DNA from: Gossypium raimondii
Lineage: Eukaryota; Streptophyta; Magnoliopsida; Malvales; Malvaceae
Length of the DNA: 64,000 nt
Reading direction: 5' to 3'
NCBI RefSeq assembly: GCF_025698545.1
Contig: NC_068575.1
Location: 49,671,980 to 49,735,979 of the forward strand
The position numbers were made by a program, and so were the translations under genes. Of this stretch, positions 1-12,906 are shown piece by piece. Below the pieces are notes generated by a model, which was not told the origin of the DNA, did no database searches, and was given only the letters and a program-made list of their open reading frames with translations. Each line of letters starts with the position of its first letter. Position 1 is the stretch's first letter.

Positions 1-1165
1 TGGCTCTAAATTGTAGTTCCACAAAGTACTCATAAGTTAACCAACAAAAAGGAAGAAGCAAATTTAGGGGAACTTGTACTCTTGATTTATGACATAACTA
101 TATGAGGAAATAACCCCCAAATCAATGAGAGAAAACACTACATCTGTTCTTCATTAGCAATATTCCATCCAAATGGTAGGACAGTCCGCTTAACTGTTTC
201 GTAAAGGATGAGGTAAAATATTAAAAATATATTTTAAAATATATATAATTAGAACTAAATTTATTGAATTTTAAAATTTCTAAATAAAATGACAATTTTT
301 ATACAAATTAATAACATTAAAGGGCTAAATTTGTTATTAAACTAATAAAAAATCTAAATTAACTTTTGTCACTCACACCAACTAAAGGAAAGGTGACAAA
401 AACATTTAATTGACTAAATCCGAAAAATTAATAGTTGAGTTAACAAAATAAAACAAAATCAATAATTTACCAGTAATTTTTTATTCTAGCCACCTCAACC
501 ATAATATTTTTACTATTTTTTGTTACAAAAATATTCTTATATTTTTTAAATAATAAAATAAGTTCTTCCAACAATTTTAAGAAATTTTCAGAACACCCGA
601 ACAGTACACAGACAGCTCTACACCCTGTCCTTGGTCCTTGTTTGACCGGAATTAAAGCTGTCATCAAATGGCAGCTCAGTTGATGAACGCAGCAAAATTG
701 GAGAGATTTCAGGCCATTCCTATGCAAGCATTTCCCAATCCACCATTAGCTTTGAACAAAACAACCACATCACGTATACAAAATTTTCAAAAAAAAAAAA
801 AAGGAACTCGAGTCTTCGCTCAATTGGTTCAAAAATGAAAATCAGCAAATCTTGAATGTCTCCCATACCTACAACTCTTTCTTTAATAGTCAGACTGCCT
901 CTTTTGTAACAAATATATGGAGATAAGATCAACAAAATCGTAACTTAATATCCAGCTTGCTAACGAATACAACATTCCGCAACATGAATACGAAAAGCCT
1001 TTGCATCCTTATCTGACAGGCAACGGCTGCTTGAGGGTAGTAGTCGGAATCTGAAGCAGCATGCCTAACAACGGTGACCAAAGCAAACAGTAAAACTGAT
1101 TCTTTGCAGTTAGCTAAAGATTTCTGATGTTATCACTTCCTACTTCCCTTCCTTTCATCTTACTG
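1..1165. other. AT-rich spacer and 3' flank of the first gene
   Basis: No coding region is recognised. The right part is the downstream flank, and probably the 3' UTR, of the minus-strand gene whose stop codon is at 1166. An A tract near 790 and low-complexity AT sequence fill the rest. Short open frames on the minus strand have no recognisable motif. Confidence 0.5.
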
Positions 1166-3607
1166 TTAGTCACTATCAGAAAAGTATCTCTGAGTGTCAA
1201 ACGGCTGATTCTTAGAGTTTGTATTGTAGCTGCTCGAGGTATCTTGTCCATTTATTGGAGCAAATGCTGCATAATACATACATGTGAGTGTTCCATGTAA
1301 AGACAACATAATGGTTTTACATATTTTAAACTATAATTATACAACAGAGAAGTGAGCAAAATAATCCATTGGAGATGATATCTGTGTGTAATTCATTCAT
1401 GAAATTCTCATGCATTTTACATGACATGATGTGAAAAATATTTGTTTAAATTTATTGATGAGTATAAGCCATATGGGGATTTCATGGATACATTTTAGGC
1501 TCCAGTATACTCATGTAAGCCTAACCATTCCAACATTTAAGAAAATACAATGAAAGGATTCCAAATTTCAGTATATTAAAGATATTCACACCGTAAATGA
1601 AAATCTTCATAAATCACAAGGTACAATTTATCAGAGAGTTGGAAGTGCATATTGATAAAAATTGCAGCTTATGTTTAACACTCCACATAAAACAACTGGC
1701 AACAAGTTTAATGCATTTCCATCAGTTAAGTGAAATAACAATCCAAACTTTGACCCTAAGAAGCCCCAAAACTCCAGTTAAAGTTTAGAACGCAGAGATG
1801 GACCCAAAATAAAATTTCGTTCTTCAGTGGCAGAAAAATGTTTTACAAGTCTACAAGAGCCAAATTATGAGATGCTCAATCTCAGTTCATTTAGCTAGTA
1901 AAGAACATGGGCTAAATCTTTCATCACCTCATTAACAAACAACAAACAATGTAGCTCAAACAACCAATGGTTATAATTCCAGTTGCCTTCTTCAATTGAT
2001 ATGGGCACCCTTCAGCCTTGAGACCAAGGGACCTATCTAGGGCGGTAACTTGGCATTTGGGTTGTTTCTGGTAGAGTCTTGGTAGCTAGCTTATAAGTCA
2101 TTCCAGGTTGGCTTGTAGACATATAAGATTGACATTTTGAGTTTGGAAAAAAACTTGATGCATTTTAATCCACAACACACATGTAGTGATCACGTTTGGA
2201 TTCATATCATTTAAAGTTTTCAGTCAGGGCATGACAGTCAAGACACTGTCCTAGTAGTAAATTCCGTTTCATTTTATACATGCTGCACAAGTTGATTGCC
2301 GCAATTCAGCTTTTGCTGCCCTAGATCTATAGAATGAAGCACGCACAGCATGATCTGTATAAAGCATAAATTAGCTTGAAAGTTGAAAGAACTGAGCATA
2401 CCTTTCTCTCTCATTCTGTTCTCTCTATCATATTCAAACTTATCCCGAAGTTGATTGACTTTCCCAGAGTTATCAGCTTGCCTAGTCCTCCCAAAACCTT
2501 GGTCCTGCAGTTAGAATGCATAATTCAATGTAGTATCCACAGGAAGATATGTTCCAAAATAATAACAATAATAATGATAAAAAGAGAAAGTTCCATGCAC
2601 ACAACATGGAATGGCCAAGTTCTGCTGAAATTAAGCCACCAACAAGTCGTGTAAAAAAGTCACACCTTAGTGAGATCAGCACGGGTTCCCCTGCTCCTAT
2701 AAGGCAAAACAAAGGGAGTATGATTAGGCATCACATTTCTAGTTGAATCCTTAGGCAGACAAATCAAGGCTCGAATAATAGAAACCAAAGAAAAAAAAGG
2801 TAATAACTGAACATAAACTCTTCTTGATTCTGTAAGGCTGTTTATGGGTGTTCAATTTGGCATAACAATAACAAGTGATGCCAAATGAATACTTCCTCAA
2901 TCAAGATATCTAGCATTTACAAATGGCAAGGGAGCTACTATAAATATATATGTCTTTCTAAGTATTCTATTTGTCATGATTAGATAACATAGGAAGATGA
3001 AGAAACCAGCAAGGAGAAACCTGTAAGGGTTAAAATCTTGATCATCGTCCTCAGCAGACTCATACTTGGCATGATCTTTAGCGATTTTTTTAGAGTAACC
3101 CTCATCCCAATACAACCTCTCCCAGTTTTCTCTAAGCTCATTATACAGTTCCATGTACCTTTTGCACCACGGTTCATGCTCCTTCAGTAAAACAAAACAA
3201 AACCCAGAAAGAGAGTATACTATTAGCAGCAGTTTTCCGTATATTTTAGGTTATTAAAAATATAATTGTGGTTGTAGTTATGTTATAGCGCTAACCGATT
3301 CCTTAATAACGAGGCGAGTGCGGCGCATGAACTGTTCCCTGAGCTGCTTACGACGCTTGTTAGGGATGTTGTCTCTGGGGATGACGAAGCGCTCACGTGG
3401 GGGCACATGATCGCCGATCTCATGCATCTCGCCGTCCACGACCCACCACTCAGATTTGTCTCCGGTTTTGTTGAAGGAGAACCCAGAACCAGAGGGCTTG
3501 GAGCGCCGCTTGGAGGAAGCGGGGTCGGTTCTAGCGAAGCGGAGCTGGTGGGTGGTGGAGCGGAGGCATTGGGTTAGAGTGGGGAGTCGCTTTGAGAAGG
3601 AGAGCAT
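1166..3607 (-). CDS. Probable mitochondrial protein of unknown function, 5 exons, 235 aa
   Basis: I do not recognise a named family. Five minus-strand exons join in phase: 3296-3607, 3021-3181, 2666-2696, 2402-2504 and 1166-1266, with GT..AG at every junction; they total 708 bp including the TAA. The start at 3607 is the first ATG. The N-terminus is rich in Ser, Arg and Leu with almost no acidic residues (MLSFSKRLPTLTQCLRSTTH), as expected of a mitochondrial presequence. A basic middle with RRKQLREQFMRRTRL is followed by a Trp/Tyr-rich acidic stretch (WERLYWDEGY) and a polar C-terminus ending in YFSDSD. No membrane segment remains after splicing; the hydrophobic run read through from exon 2 is intron 2. 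The basic character and size would suit a plant mitoribosome or respiratory-complex accessory subunit, but that is a guess. Exon 1 is clearly more GC-rich than its surroundings, which supports it being coding. Confidence 0.8.
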
Positions 3608-4751
3608 GGAGATATAATTAGGGAAACAAGCGCTGGGGTATCTTCGCTATGTTAAGTCTTTACCCTTTAGGTCTACTCTCTAGAGTCTGGACTGCTCCTG
3701 GTTCTCCAAATTCTGAAACCCATTTTTCCCAGATAATTTTATACACCAAATATCAATTAAGACTGAAAAAAGTAGCTGATTTAAAGAGAAATTTTTTTTC
3801 CCAAAATTTAGAGAAATAAGGTATTTTATTTTTTAATAAGTTTAACCATATTTTTTAATGTTAAATAAATTATTAATAACATTTACTTCATTATCTAAAT
3901 TAATTAATTTTATTTAATTTGATAAACGTTCAGATTTTAAAAATGTCAAACATTTCTAATTCGTTTGGATCACAAACACGTATTCAACTTTCTTTACAAA
4001 TGGTAAGAAAATATTATTATATTTTTATTCTAATTAATATCATTATTAAGTTGTTAATATTATTATTGTTAGGGACCGACTCGATTAAGCAACAAGTAAC
4101 AAAAGATAGCGGAATAAATTGAGAAATTGAACACACAAATTTAACATGGAAAAACCACTCCAAAGATGATAAAAAATCACGGGCAATGATAATTTTAAAA
4201 TAATAGCAAAAGAACGAATAGTACAAAAGATGGAGATAAAACTAAAACCCAAAAACCCGAAAACAAAGAACCCTCAAAACGTAAACACAGAATTCTGTAA
4301 ATGTGTTATGAGTTCTAATCTCTAATGAGTGTATTTTCTAAGGTTGTAAAAGAGCCTATTTATAGGATAAATTCATATGTCAAATAATAATAAAATAATC
4401 TAAATTAATCAGTGTTTGATTAAAACAAATAAACAGAGTTTAACTAGAAGATTATTTCTCAAATTTGACTGAAATTAGAGTCATACTTAACAATTATATT
4501 TTAAAATCTTTTATATTTATATAATCAAGACGAAGATCGAATTATTGAAATGTATATATATATACACAATTTAAGTGCAAGAGCACCACATGTTATTAAA
4601 CAGTACTTGGAAGAGGCAGGACTAAATTGGAGCCTACCACTTATCAGTGTTTTGCTAGAGAAATGACGATCTGAAACACACATTTCATCTTCCGTGCGGT
4701 AAGTGTAAGATTACACTCAAGGATGTGGCATAATAACTTGGTCTACCGATT
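3608..4751. other. AT-rich intergenic spacer
   Basis: This stretch holds the 5' flank of the mitochondrial-type gene, then AT-rich sequence with short open frames and no recognisable protein motif. Nothing further is supported. Confidence 0.5.
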
Positions 4752-5663
4752 GATGTTGTAACACTCTATTCGACCCGATTTACCGGATCGAGATACAGGA
4801 TACCACCAAAATAAACTAATTAGCAAAATTTTTCAATAGGCGAAAATCATATTGAACATACTTCTCATTTCTTTATATTCTTCCTAAATCAAAAGATTTT
4901 AAAAGAGGCGTTTACTAAATACAACAGATTTTCAAAACTAGTTTAATATATTACCACTTAAAATTTTGTTAAAACCCATTTAATCACGGCGTAGAGTATT
5001 GTACGCCAAATATCTAAAAATGCCCTTATGTATGCATAATATCGGTCTATGAACCACCACTTTGGCGCACTCCTGGCTTGGTCCCTCCTGGCGCACTAGT
5101 TCAATTTCAAGATCCTGCATAACAAATAGACGCCTGTAAGTTCAATGGAACTTAGTCAATCTCAACCAATATTACCTTTAAACGATGTTGTTGAATTCTT
5201 CAACTTAAGGATTTTGGGCTTCTTTTTAGACCTTGGCGGATAATTATACGCCAATCTCTACACTTAACCACTTTATATACATTTTGCCCCATCATTGGAT
5301 CACAAGCTTCACACTTTAATGTGGATCCTACTTCATAATCCCTTTTGAAAATAAAATTTGGATACATTTCTCGGAATGCTATACATGCAGATACTGCTCT
5401 TGGAAGATTCTTACGTTGGCTCTAGTAGCTGAAAAAATTCCAGTCATATCGCATTTTTAAGTCAATCTAGATAGCGAACTTATTTCATTGAATGTAATGT
5501 TTTAGATCATCCAATAGAATCCCAGATGACTTCGATACATAACGTGAGAACTTCTAGGTTTGGCGAGCACTTACCCCACCGATAATTCCAAATATGCCAA
5601 GCTCTTTATACTGGCGAGTTACTATAGCATATTCATTAGTCAGGTATACTGCCAAAAACTCTT

Positions 5664-5935
5664 TTAGAAAATGCCACAAAGGCATACCCAGATCTCGCCA
5701 CAAAGGCATTTCAGATAATTCGCCACAAGAGCTTCCCAGATAACTTCGCCACTAAGGCTTTTCGAATAATATGCCACAAAAGCTTTTTAGATAATTTGCT
5801 ATAAAAGTTTCTTAGATAACTTTTCCACTAAGGCTTTCTGAATGATACGCCACAAAGGCCTTTTAGATAATTTGCCACTAAGGTTTTCCGAATAATACGC
5901 TACGCCTTTCAGATAATTTGCCAAAAAGGCATAGG
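5664..5935. repeat. 25-bp minisatellite, about 11 units
   Basis: A degenerate unit built on gccacaaaggcttttnagataat recurs at about 5673, 5697, 5722, 5748, 5773, 5799, 5824, 5849, 5874, 5899 and 5920. Neighbouring units alternate between an aatacgccac and an aatttgccac junction, giving a 50-bp higher-order period. It lies inside the solo LTR. There are no unique spacers, so it is not a CRISPR array. Confidence 0.85.
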
Positions 5936-6475
5936 TTGGTTTGGTTCGGCTTGCCACCAAGACACCATATAAATTATCGTGTTTGACGATATAGATTTAC
6001 CGAAACTTAGCATTGTTTGAGGTTTGCCCATCATCACCCTAGGGCACACAAAAACCCTAGTAGACAAATGCGACTCATCCATCATTTCCAGAATGTGCCA
6101 TGACCATGGTCTTTCCACATATATGTCATAATGGCCTTTTCTCAAGTTTACTGTGTCGATGGACCTCGTGTTTACGGTCCCGATGGACTATAGTCTTGTC
6201 ATATTGGCATTTGTGTTTATTGTCCCGGCGAACATCATCAAAACACTACTGCGGGGTTCATTGTCATATTGCATATTTTCCAGATACTCCTCCCGAACCC
6301 CATTGTCACCAACCAAAATTTGATATACATCACTCTAATAACATGTTGGACACATTTACATAGACTTCACTAATACCCTTAACAGAATCATACTTCTCAT
6401 GCATGCTTACCACACATCGTTATTTTCATATAGCACATCGTACACTTTAGTACATACATACAAATGATTCACAGA

Positions 6476-6515
6476 GAACACACACAAACACATACACACA
6501 TACACACATAAATAC
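6476..6515. repeat. (AC)-rich microsatellite
   Basis: Imperfect acacac/acacat simple repeat within the solo LTR. Confidence 0.7.
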
Positions 6516-7489
6516 AACTCTTTAAGAAGATATGTGCATCTATATGAACATCGACCGTACACGGAATCATCATAAAATATCATGCAGAAGTCGGGTCTAG
6601 AAACTAACGAGAGATCTAACTTTACCTCAACTTGAAACTTTTGTTTCGATTGTCCTTTCCAATCCAACAGCAACAACTGCTTACAAGATCATGGAATTTT
6701 TATTAGAATTTCTATTTACAGATGGTTTGCTAATGTTTCAACTACGTGCAACTCTTATATAGGGTCTTTTGCTTACACCCTATTATTTTTACACATTTTA
6801 ACATCCTTACTCATCAACAATCGTAATATACAGGGCCATAAGACTTACCAAAAGGTTGAATCATCCACTAATTAAACGAGGTCTTAGCTCTATCTTAACG
6901 AAGAAGAAGTGAACATTTAGGTTAGAAAGAAGAAATTGAACATTGAGTAGAAAGAAAAACTATTTGGAATGTTCCCCTCCCTTCAATAAATATACTCTTG
7001 GTCCCCAGATTTCCCCACCAAATCCAAGGGTAGGCAAAAAAAAATCCAATGAAGATCTACTCTACTATTAACCAGTCATGGGAAGGGTCAAAACAATCCA
7101 ATTGACTTCCAACTAATCTGATTACAAGAACCAACTTGAACAATGCTCATGCAAACCAAGCATATTATACTTTAGAGATGATTGGCGTGATCTTAAAAAG
7201 AATTAAGTCTCTTATAGCTTTCTCATACAATTGGTAGGCTTTTAGTGCTCAGCTAAAAATTTGGGGCGTACTCTCCCTTAGGCGTACTTTTTCTTCACTT
7301 GAAGAGGCCATATAATTAAATCCTTAGATACCTCTAACGAGTAGATACTTTAACGCTGGAATACACCAATACTCTAATTTGTTGGCAAGTTAGGGTGGCA
7401 TATTATACTAGTATAGTGCGCCAAAATAGTTTACATACATACCTTACTCACCCTTTTTGGATCTATCGCCTTTAGGGCGTGACAAATGT

Positions 7490-10434
7490 GGTAGTCGTTA
7501 CGGGAGCACTGCACAATGGGGATTAAAGGCCAATTTGCCACCGACTATTAGGCAATATGCTGAATAAGTTTAGTAGTAACCGAATAGATATGAAATGGTT
7601 AGAAGATAATTTCTCACATTTTGACAACTCTTCTAATACAGTTGAAAGACAACAATTCACTCGAACATTCATAATAAGGTTGATCGGGGGTTTTCTAATG
7701 TCAAACAAATCTCGAAATTGATACATTTAAAATGGCTCCTACAACTAATTGACGTAAAAGAAGTTGAATGACTTAGTGAGGGATAAACTGTGTTGGCTAC
7801 ATTGTATCAAGAGATGTGTTGGGCAACTGAAGCATAAAAAAAATTAAAATTGATGGATATATACTCATCTTTTAATCATAGACATAGTATCGCTTACCAT
7901 TTTTATGTCTTTGAGTAAACTTCCCTTATCAATTTCCACTCGTACTCAGATAAAATCATTTAATAATATAATTATCATATTTATTATTATTATATTTTTA
8001 GAATAACATATTATTTGAACAGGTGGAATACTGATGCTAGTCATGTAAGTATACCAAATAAGCTTGAAAATATTTCGTTATTGTTATACCAACATTCAAA
8101 AGTCGAGGCTAATTTTAAAAATATTATTAGATAATAATTGCGTAAAGATTTGAAATTTAATATTAAGTACATAATGAAATTTATAATTTTATACTACTGT
8201 TTGAATGGATGTCATACTCTAATCAGAGAGTTAAATAATGCAACACCACTTACTCAACTCGACCGCCAAGTCCGAACTACAAGATGCTACATTCATTGTC
8301 GAAGCAACTACAATCAGTCAGGCAATATTTAATCATACAAGTAATCAAATGTCAATAATATTCAAATTATGTTATACAATCATTTCCAAGTCTTATACGA
8401 GCTTACGAAAGCCCTTCTATTAACCTGAACATGAAATAGGATTAAATTGCTAAGTTTTGAAAAATTAGAGCTGAGGTTACAACTTCAATAATTTCACGTC
8501 GTGATGATGCCAACCAATATGTCACGTCACAACTTCATATCTTTTGATATCGCGATGTCACTTACTGTTGACCATCGTTGCGACGAAAGAAGTTAGTTGT
8601 CGAGACTTGCCCATGTTTTGGCAAATTTGAACATTTGAACCCAATCCAATTACCTTTAAATCAACTTTAATTGCTACCACACAATCACTCACCAAATAAA
8701 AAGTTATTTTACCAAGCCGAACTCAATTCAAGTATGAATTCATTTCACCAATTCATTTAATACTTTACAACTCAACTATTAATCATTTAAGTCTATTTAA
8801 TCCAAATATCCTTCTAACTATGTCAACCATGTTCATTCAAGCTCCATGGATACATACATATACAATTCAATTATCAAAAAAACCTACATGACCCTAAAAA
8901 ACCAAATCAATCATACACAAAATGCATAACTCAAGCAAGACAATCAAATATACCATTTCTAGTTATGCACCAACTTTGTCATTTTACTTACCTCATTTCT
9001 TTAATATACCAAGATCAAATAGACTCATATTCAATGACCTTCCATTTGGATAACAAATTCATTTCGTCCCATTTCAAATTCTCAATTTCATATAAATCGT
9101 TTCGCATGATGAACCCTAATAAACAGACTCGGATACACAAGTAACTACACCACACCAGTTGTTTGTCCGAACTAAATATATACATATATCAAGATATCCA
9201 TTCGAGCTAAACCTTTATAACAACACATCATGTTACTCATCCGAGCTAAACTTATTTTATGGTTATGACACATTTGAGATTCATGACTATCCATCCTAAC
9301 AACATTGTTTCCAAAGTTTTTTTTTTTGAAAGTACAATGTACCTTATCACTATACCAAACACTTATTGGTAAAATATGAATAATTACAAAAAAAAATTTT
9401 AATTTAAAATATCAAAAATATATATGGACCCATACAAATCAATACAAACCAATATAGGTTGAACTAACAAAAACAAATCACAATTTGAATGAATTACCGC
9501 CAAACCTAAGCTTTATGGTTCCAATTTTATGACCAAAATGAAGCAAAACATAAGCTTTATGATTCCATTTTTATGACCAAAATGAAGCGTACCAAGCGGC
9601 ACCAAATGGAACCGGCAACAATTCTGAAAACCCAAGTAATTGGAGCACAAATTATATAGCTATATTTTTTTACCAAATATTTAAGCTATAAAATAGAAAA
9701 ATAGTTATGAAACGATAAACGAGTTTTCTATAATTACTCATTTCTATCCATTGCTTGGTAACCTAAAAGTGATAGTTTTTGGATTTTGGTTCCAAATGTC
9801 GCTTGGGTCCAATGAACGATTTAACTATGGCGGAGGATGTATTTTGAAGGGTAGGCAGGGTCTACATGTATGATTTCCGGAGCAAACAGTACCCTGCATT
9901 TTGCATTTGTTGGTAGAGCTCCTTGGCTTGGTGTTGGCACATTTGAACTCTTTGTATCACAGATGTAGAGTTCAACTCATCTAAATGTTGATAACAACTT
10001 TCAAAAGTGACCCAATGTAAACATACAATCATTTTTGTGATATCCGGTGAGATTTGAATCTCGACATCTACACTTAGGATGGAACTGATGAAACAATTGG
10101 CAAGGTTTAAAATTATACGCTAGCTGCTATCGTCAGGATGTGGCGTTTTACTCCGATACGAAAACTGAATACAGAGATCATTCATTCTAACAATCCTAGA
10201 GTTCAATAAAAACAGCAGCTCTATTGCATTCCTCCATATAAATTCAATAAAACAGAACAAAAACAAAGCATTCCAATAAATCAACCAAAATTTTAATATA
10301 CGAACCATGCTCAAGAATTCCGAATTATACCGTAAGATAATCGAGAATAAAAGTTTTAAATAGTCAAAATAGATAATCTAATGCTAAAACTTGAATTATC
10401 ATTTTCTTTACTCACTCTCCCTCGGCGCAAGCAA
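7490..10434. other. AT-rich spacer with retroelement-like sequence
   Basis: No gene is recognised. The part from about 8430 to 9300 (reiterated gatgtc/cgtcac motifs and ccgagctaaac segments) looks like degraded LTR sequence in reverse orientation, but no borders could be set. A 44-bp tandem duplication lies at 9507-9588. The last few hundred bases are the 3' flank of the minus-strand YlmG-like gene. Confidence 0.35.
9507..9588. repeat. 44-bp tandem duplication
   Basis: Two nearly identical copies of taagctttatg..ttttatgaccaaaatgaagc start at about 9507 and 9551. They differ by a few substitutions. Confidence 0.75.
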
Positions 10435-11118
10435 TCAATACATTCCTCTACTGTTATTGAGAATCGAGCCGAGAGTCCCCAACACGGCGAAAGCTAGAAG
10501 CGGGCTAACATCCAAGGTGTCGAAAATCGGCGGAATTATATTCCTAAAGAGATTCAAATAAGGATCACATAGATCCCTAATAGCCGAAAGGGGCTGCCGG
10601 TCCCAGGGAATGTTAGGGAACCAACTGAGTAAAACCCTAACCATCAAAACCCCACTGTAAATGTCAAGCCACTTAGCTAATCCCGCCGCAACCACAGTCA
10701 AAGGCGTGTTGAGGTATCCGCTAGGGCGGTCCTTTAAGGAAGCGAAGAAGAGAGGGCCCACGGTGGAAAGTGCGTTGGGGTTCTGGGAGATTGTTTTGAG
10801 AGCATAATTTTGGATCATTTTGGTGAAGACGATGGTGGCGGAGAGGGCCAAGGAGAAAAGGGTTTTGAGGGTTCGAGTTGAACCGTTGAGTGGGGACAGA
10901 GCTGGGATTTCGGGGGATTTGCAGGGTGTTGCCGGGGGTGCAGAAATGGAAGCTAAAGGGATAAATTTGGGGGGTTTGGAGACGGAGTTTGAGGGTTTAA
11001 TGGGAGGAGAAAGGGGAAGGAAGATGGGTTTGAAGGTGAAGATTGGGAAGTTAGGGTTTCGGGGAGGAAGGTGGAGTAAAGGTCGGGGAAGGATGGTATG
11101 GCTGCTGAGTAACGACAT
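10435..11118 (-). CDS. YLMG1: YGGT/YlmG-family chloroplast membrane protein
   Basis: Single-exon gene of 227 aa. The first 65 or so residues are rich in Pro, Ser and Leu with few acidic residues, like a chloroplast transit peptide. The C-terminal half is a YGGT (YlmG) domain: a hydrophobic segment with the YSGVLMVRVLLSWFPNIPW motif at about 155-173, the DPYLNLFRNIIPP motif at about 187-199, and a final hydrophobic helix around 205-220 (LLAFAVLGTLGSIL). This layout matches plant YlmG1-type proteins. In Arabidopsis they are plastid membrane proteins needed for normal nucleoid distribution, and the bacterial relatives sit in division-gene clusters. The start at 11118 is the first in-frame ATG and gives a complete targeting peptide. 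The plus-strand open frame over the same DNA (10820-11185) is a shadow. Assignment to the YLMG1 subgroup rather than YLMG2 is from memory. Confidence 0.9.
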   Translation of the reverse strand: MSLLSSHTILPRPLLHLPPRNPNFPIFTFKPIFLPLSPPIKPSNSVSKPPKFIPLASISAPPATPCKSPEIPALSPLNGSTRTLKTLFSLALSATIVFTKMIQNYALKTISQNPNALSTVGPLFFASLKDRPSGYLNTPLTVVAAGLAKWLDIYSGVLMVRVLLSWFPNIPWDRQPLSAIRDLCDPYLNLFRNIIPPIFDTLDVSPLLAFAVLGTLGSILNNSRGMY

Positions 11119-12761
11119 GTTTGGGAAAATTTTCTTTCTTCGTTTTCCTCGACAAACAAAGGGAAGAGAAAGGATAAAGATTTGAGAGGTTATGTTTTGA
11201 GGAAGAAAAGTGGTTAACTTAAGCCTAATAACTTTTTTTAGTTATATCATTCCTTATCTTAATCTTTAACTGATAAACTTTTTAATTTTTCAATGTAAAA
11301 AATGAAAATAATTACAAAATAAAATATCCATTTTATAAAATAAAAAATCTAATTTTCTATCTAAGTACACTACATGCACAAATATATGTCTAACCCAGTT
11401 TAATATAAAATCCACATGGCAATGGCATACACACATTGTGGGAGTAGGTCTCGCATATTACAAACCAATGTGATGAGAGTAAGGCCTACATATCACATTT
11501 ACAAATGGTGAGATCCCCCTTAATCAACAAATCATGACCTCATAGGTAAATTTAAATTAAATTTGTTATAGCAAATAAAATCTCTTCAGTAAAACTAAAA
11601 ATATCTATAATCTGTAATATATATAAGCATGAGTTTGAATTTTTTTTTTTTTGAATCTATAATAAATTCTATTTATTTTCTATCATACTACTAAATTGAC
11701 ATTTAAAAATATTTTATAATTTGTCAATTGAGTCTAGGAGGGTGTGGGTTCAAGCAGGGGTGAAGCCATAACAAACCGAATGCAATTTTAATTTTTTATA
11801 GTTTATATCTTTATAATTTTTAAAGGATTAAATCGAATTTTTATAATTTTAGGAGGGTCAAAGTACAATTTTACCTTTACTAATTTAAAATTTTAAAAAA
11901 AATTTAAGGGCCTAAATAGAAATTTTTCATTTTAGGGGGGCCAGAGCCCCTGCCATCCCCTGGGTTCGAGTGTGCTGAAATGTTTTTATTCTCCTATTTA
12001 AGAGTTGAGAAAGAGTTATGGGTAATTTTAGATTTTTTTATAAAAATATTTAGAAATTAATCTAGAATTATGTTATTTTTAAAAAATATATAAATTGTTT
12101 ATTACTTGCAAAGCAAGTACTTATAATGAATCATCATTATTTTTAATCATCAATATTAAAAATATTTATTAATTTAACGTAAATATATCTTTTCATATTT
12201 AATCAAATTAATGTAAATATTTTTGTATTTATCATAAATCATTATTATAATGGATGCATGTTATTTGTTTTACCTTTATTTTATTTTATTTTAATAATAT
12301 AATTTATTTTATAGTATAGTTCTAAATTTTATTATTCTTAATTTTTATTTATAAAATATTAATTATTTTAAATATTACTTACATTAAATATATTATATAT
12401 TTTTAATTTATAAAATAATTTCTTCAAATAAGCAAGTTTTATCATATCATTTTGCATGTCAATCTCCATTGAAATGTTAAATGCTTAAAAAGAAAAAGAA
12501 AATTGTTACTTCAATTAAAATTTAGGACTTTAATGAACGAAAATAAGAATTTGTTTAAATAAGTGGTGAAGTATGTTTAGTTCATTAAACTTAAATTAAT
12601 GAATAGATATTATAAAAATATAATGAATCCAAATTTTACATTTTAATGATTGTCTATGAAAATAAAATATTACCTTTGCTTACGATTTATTCATAAGTGT
12701 TTATTTTTTTTTATGAAAGTTTAGAATATGATGACGTACTAAAACATAAAATAAAGATTAG
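11119..12761. other. AT-rich intergenic spacer
   Basis: This holds the upstream flank of the YlmG-like gene followed by long AT-rich DNA. No coding sequence or element border is recognised. A segment around 11740-11970 (gtgggttcaagcaggggtg..ccctgggttcgag) has the look of an old element but could not be delimited. Confidence 0.45.
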
Positions 12762-12906
12762 GGGTGAGTTTGGATGGACGATTGGGTGCAGTGCGTTTAG
12801 CTTACTTTTTGTCTCACTCTACAGTATCGCTACAGTATCTAATCTCACCGCCACCACTGTTTTTACACTAACTGCAAGTAAACGCACTGCCCATCCAAAC
12901 CCACCC
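12762..12906. mobile_element. Tourist-like (PIF/Harbinger) MITE, copy 1
   Basis: 145-bp element beginning GGGTGAGTTTGGATGG and ending CCATCCAAACCCACCC, a near-perfect terminal inverted repeat. It is flanked by tag/taa, consistent with a 3-bp TAA target duplication with one change. It is closely similar, in inverse internal orientation, to the copies at 44994-45143 and 59191-59340; shared internal sequence includes a run of gcgtttagcttactttttgt or its complement. Confidence 0.85.

Larger units (their letters stand above)
4757..7484 (+). mobile_element. Probable solo LTR (about 2.7 kb)
   Basis: The segment begins TGTAACACTC and ends GGGCGTGACA, the TG..CA form of plant LTR retrotransposon termini. 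It is flanked by gatgt (4752-4756) and aatgt (7485-7489), a 5-bp target duplication with one G/A mismatch. No gag or pol is present inside, so it is read as a solo LTR left by recombination. It contains the 25-bp minisatellite at 5664-5935. The borders rest on termini and TSD only; no second LTR is in the window for comparison. Confidence 0.6.

Noticed and set aside
2897-3154. 85-aa minus-strand frame with a membrane-like C-terminus as a separate gene
   Set aside because: Its first half is exon 2 of the five-exon gene and the rest is intron 2; the phases fit the spliced model exactly.
5664-5935. Regularly spaced short repeats as a CRISPR array
   Set aside because: Units are contiguous tandem repeats of about 25 bp without unique spacers, in a plant LTR.
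10820-11185. 121-aa plus-strand frame
   Set aside because: It is the antisense shadow of the YlmG-like gene's proline-rich transit peptide and shows no independent motif.
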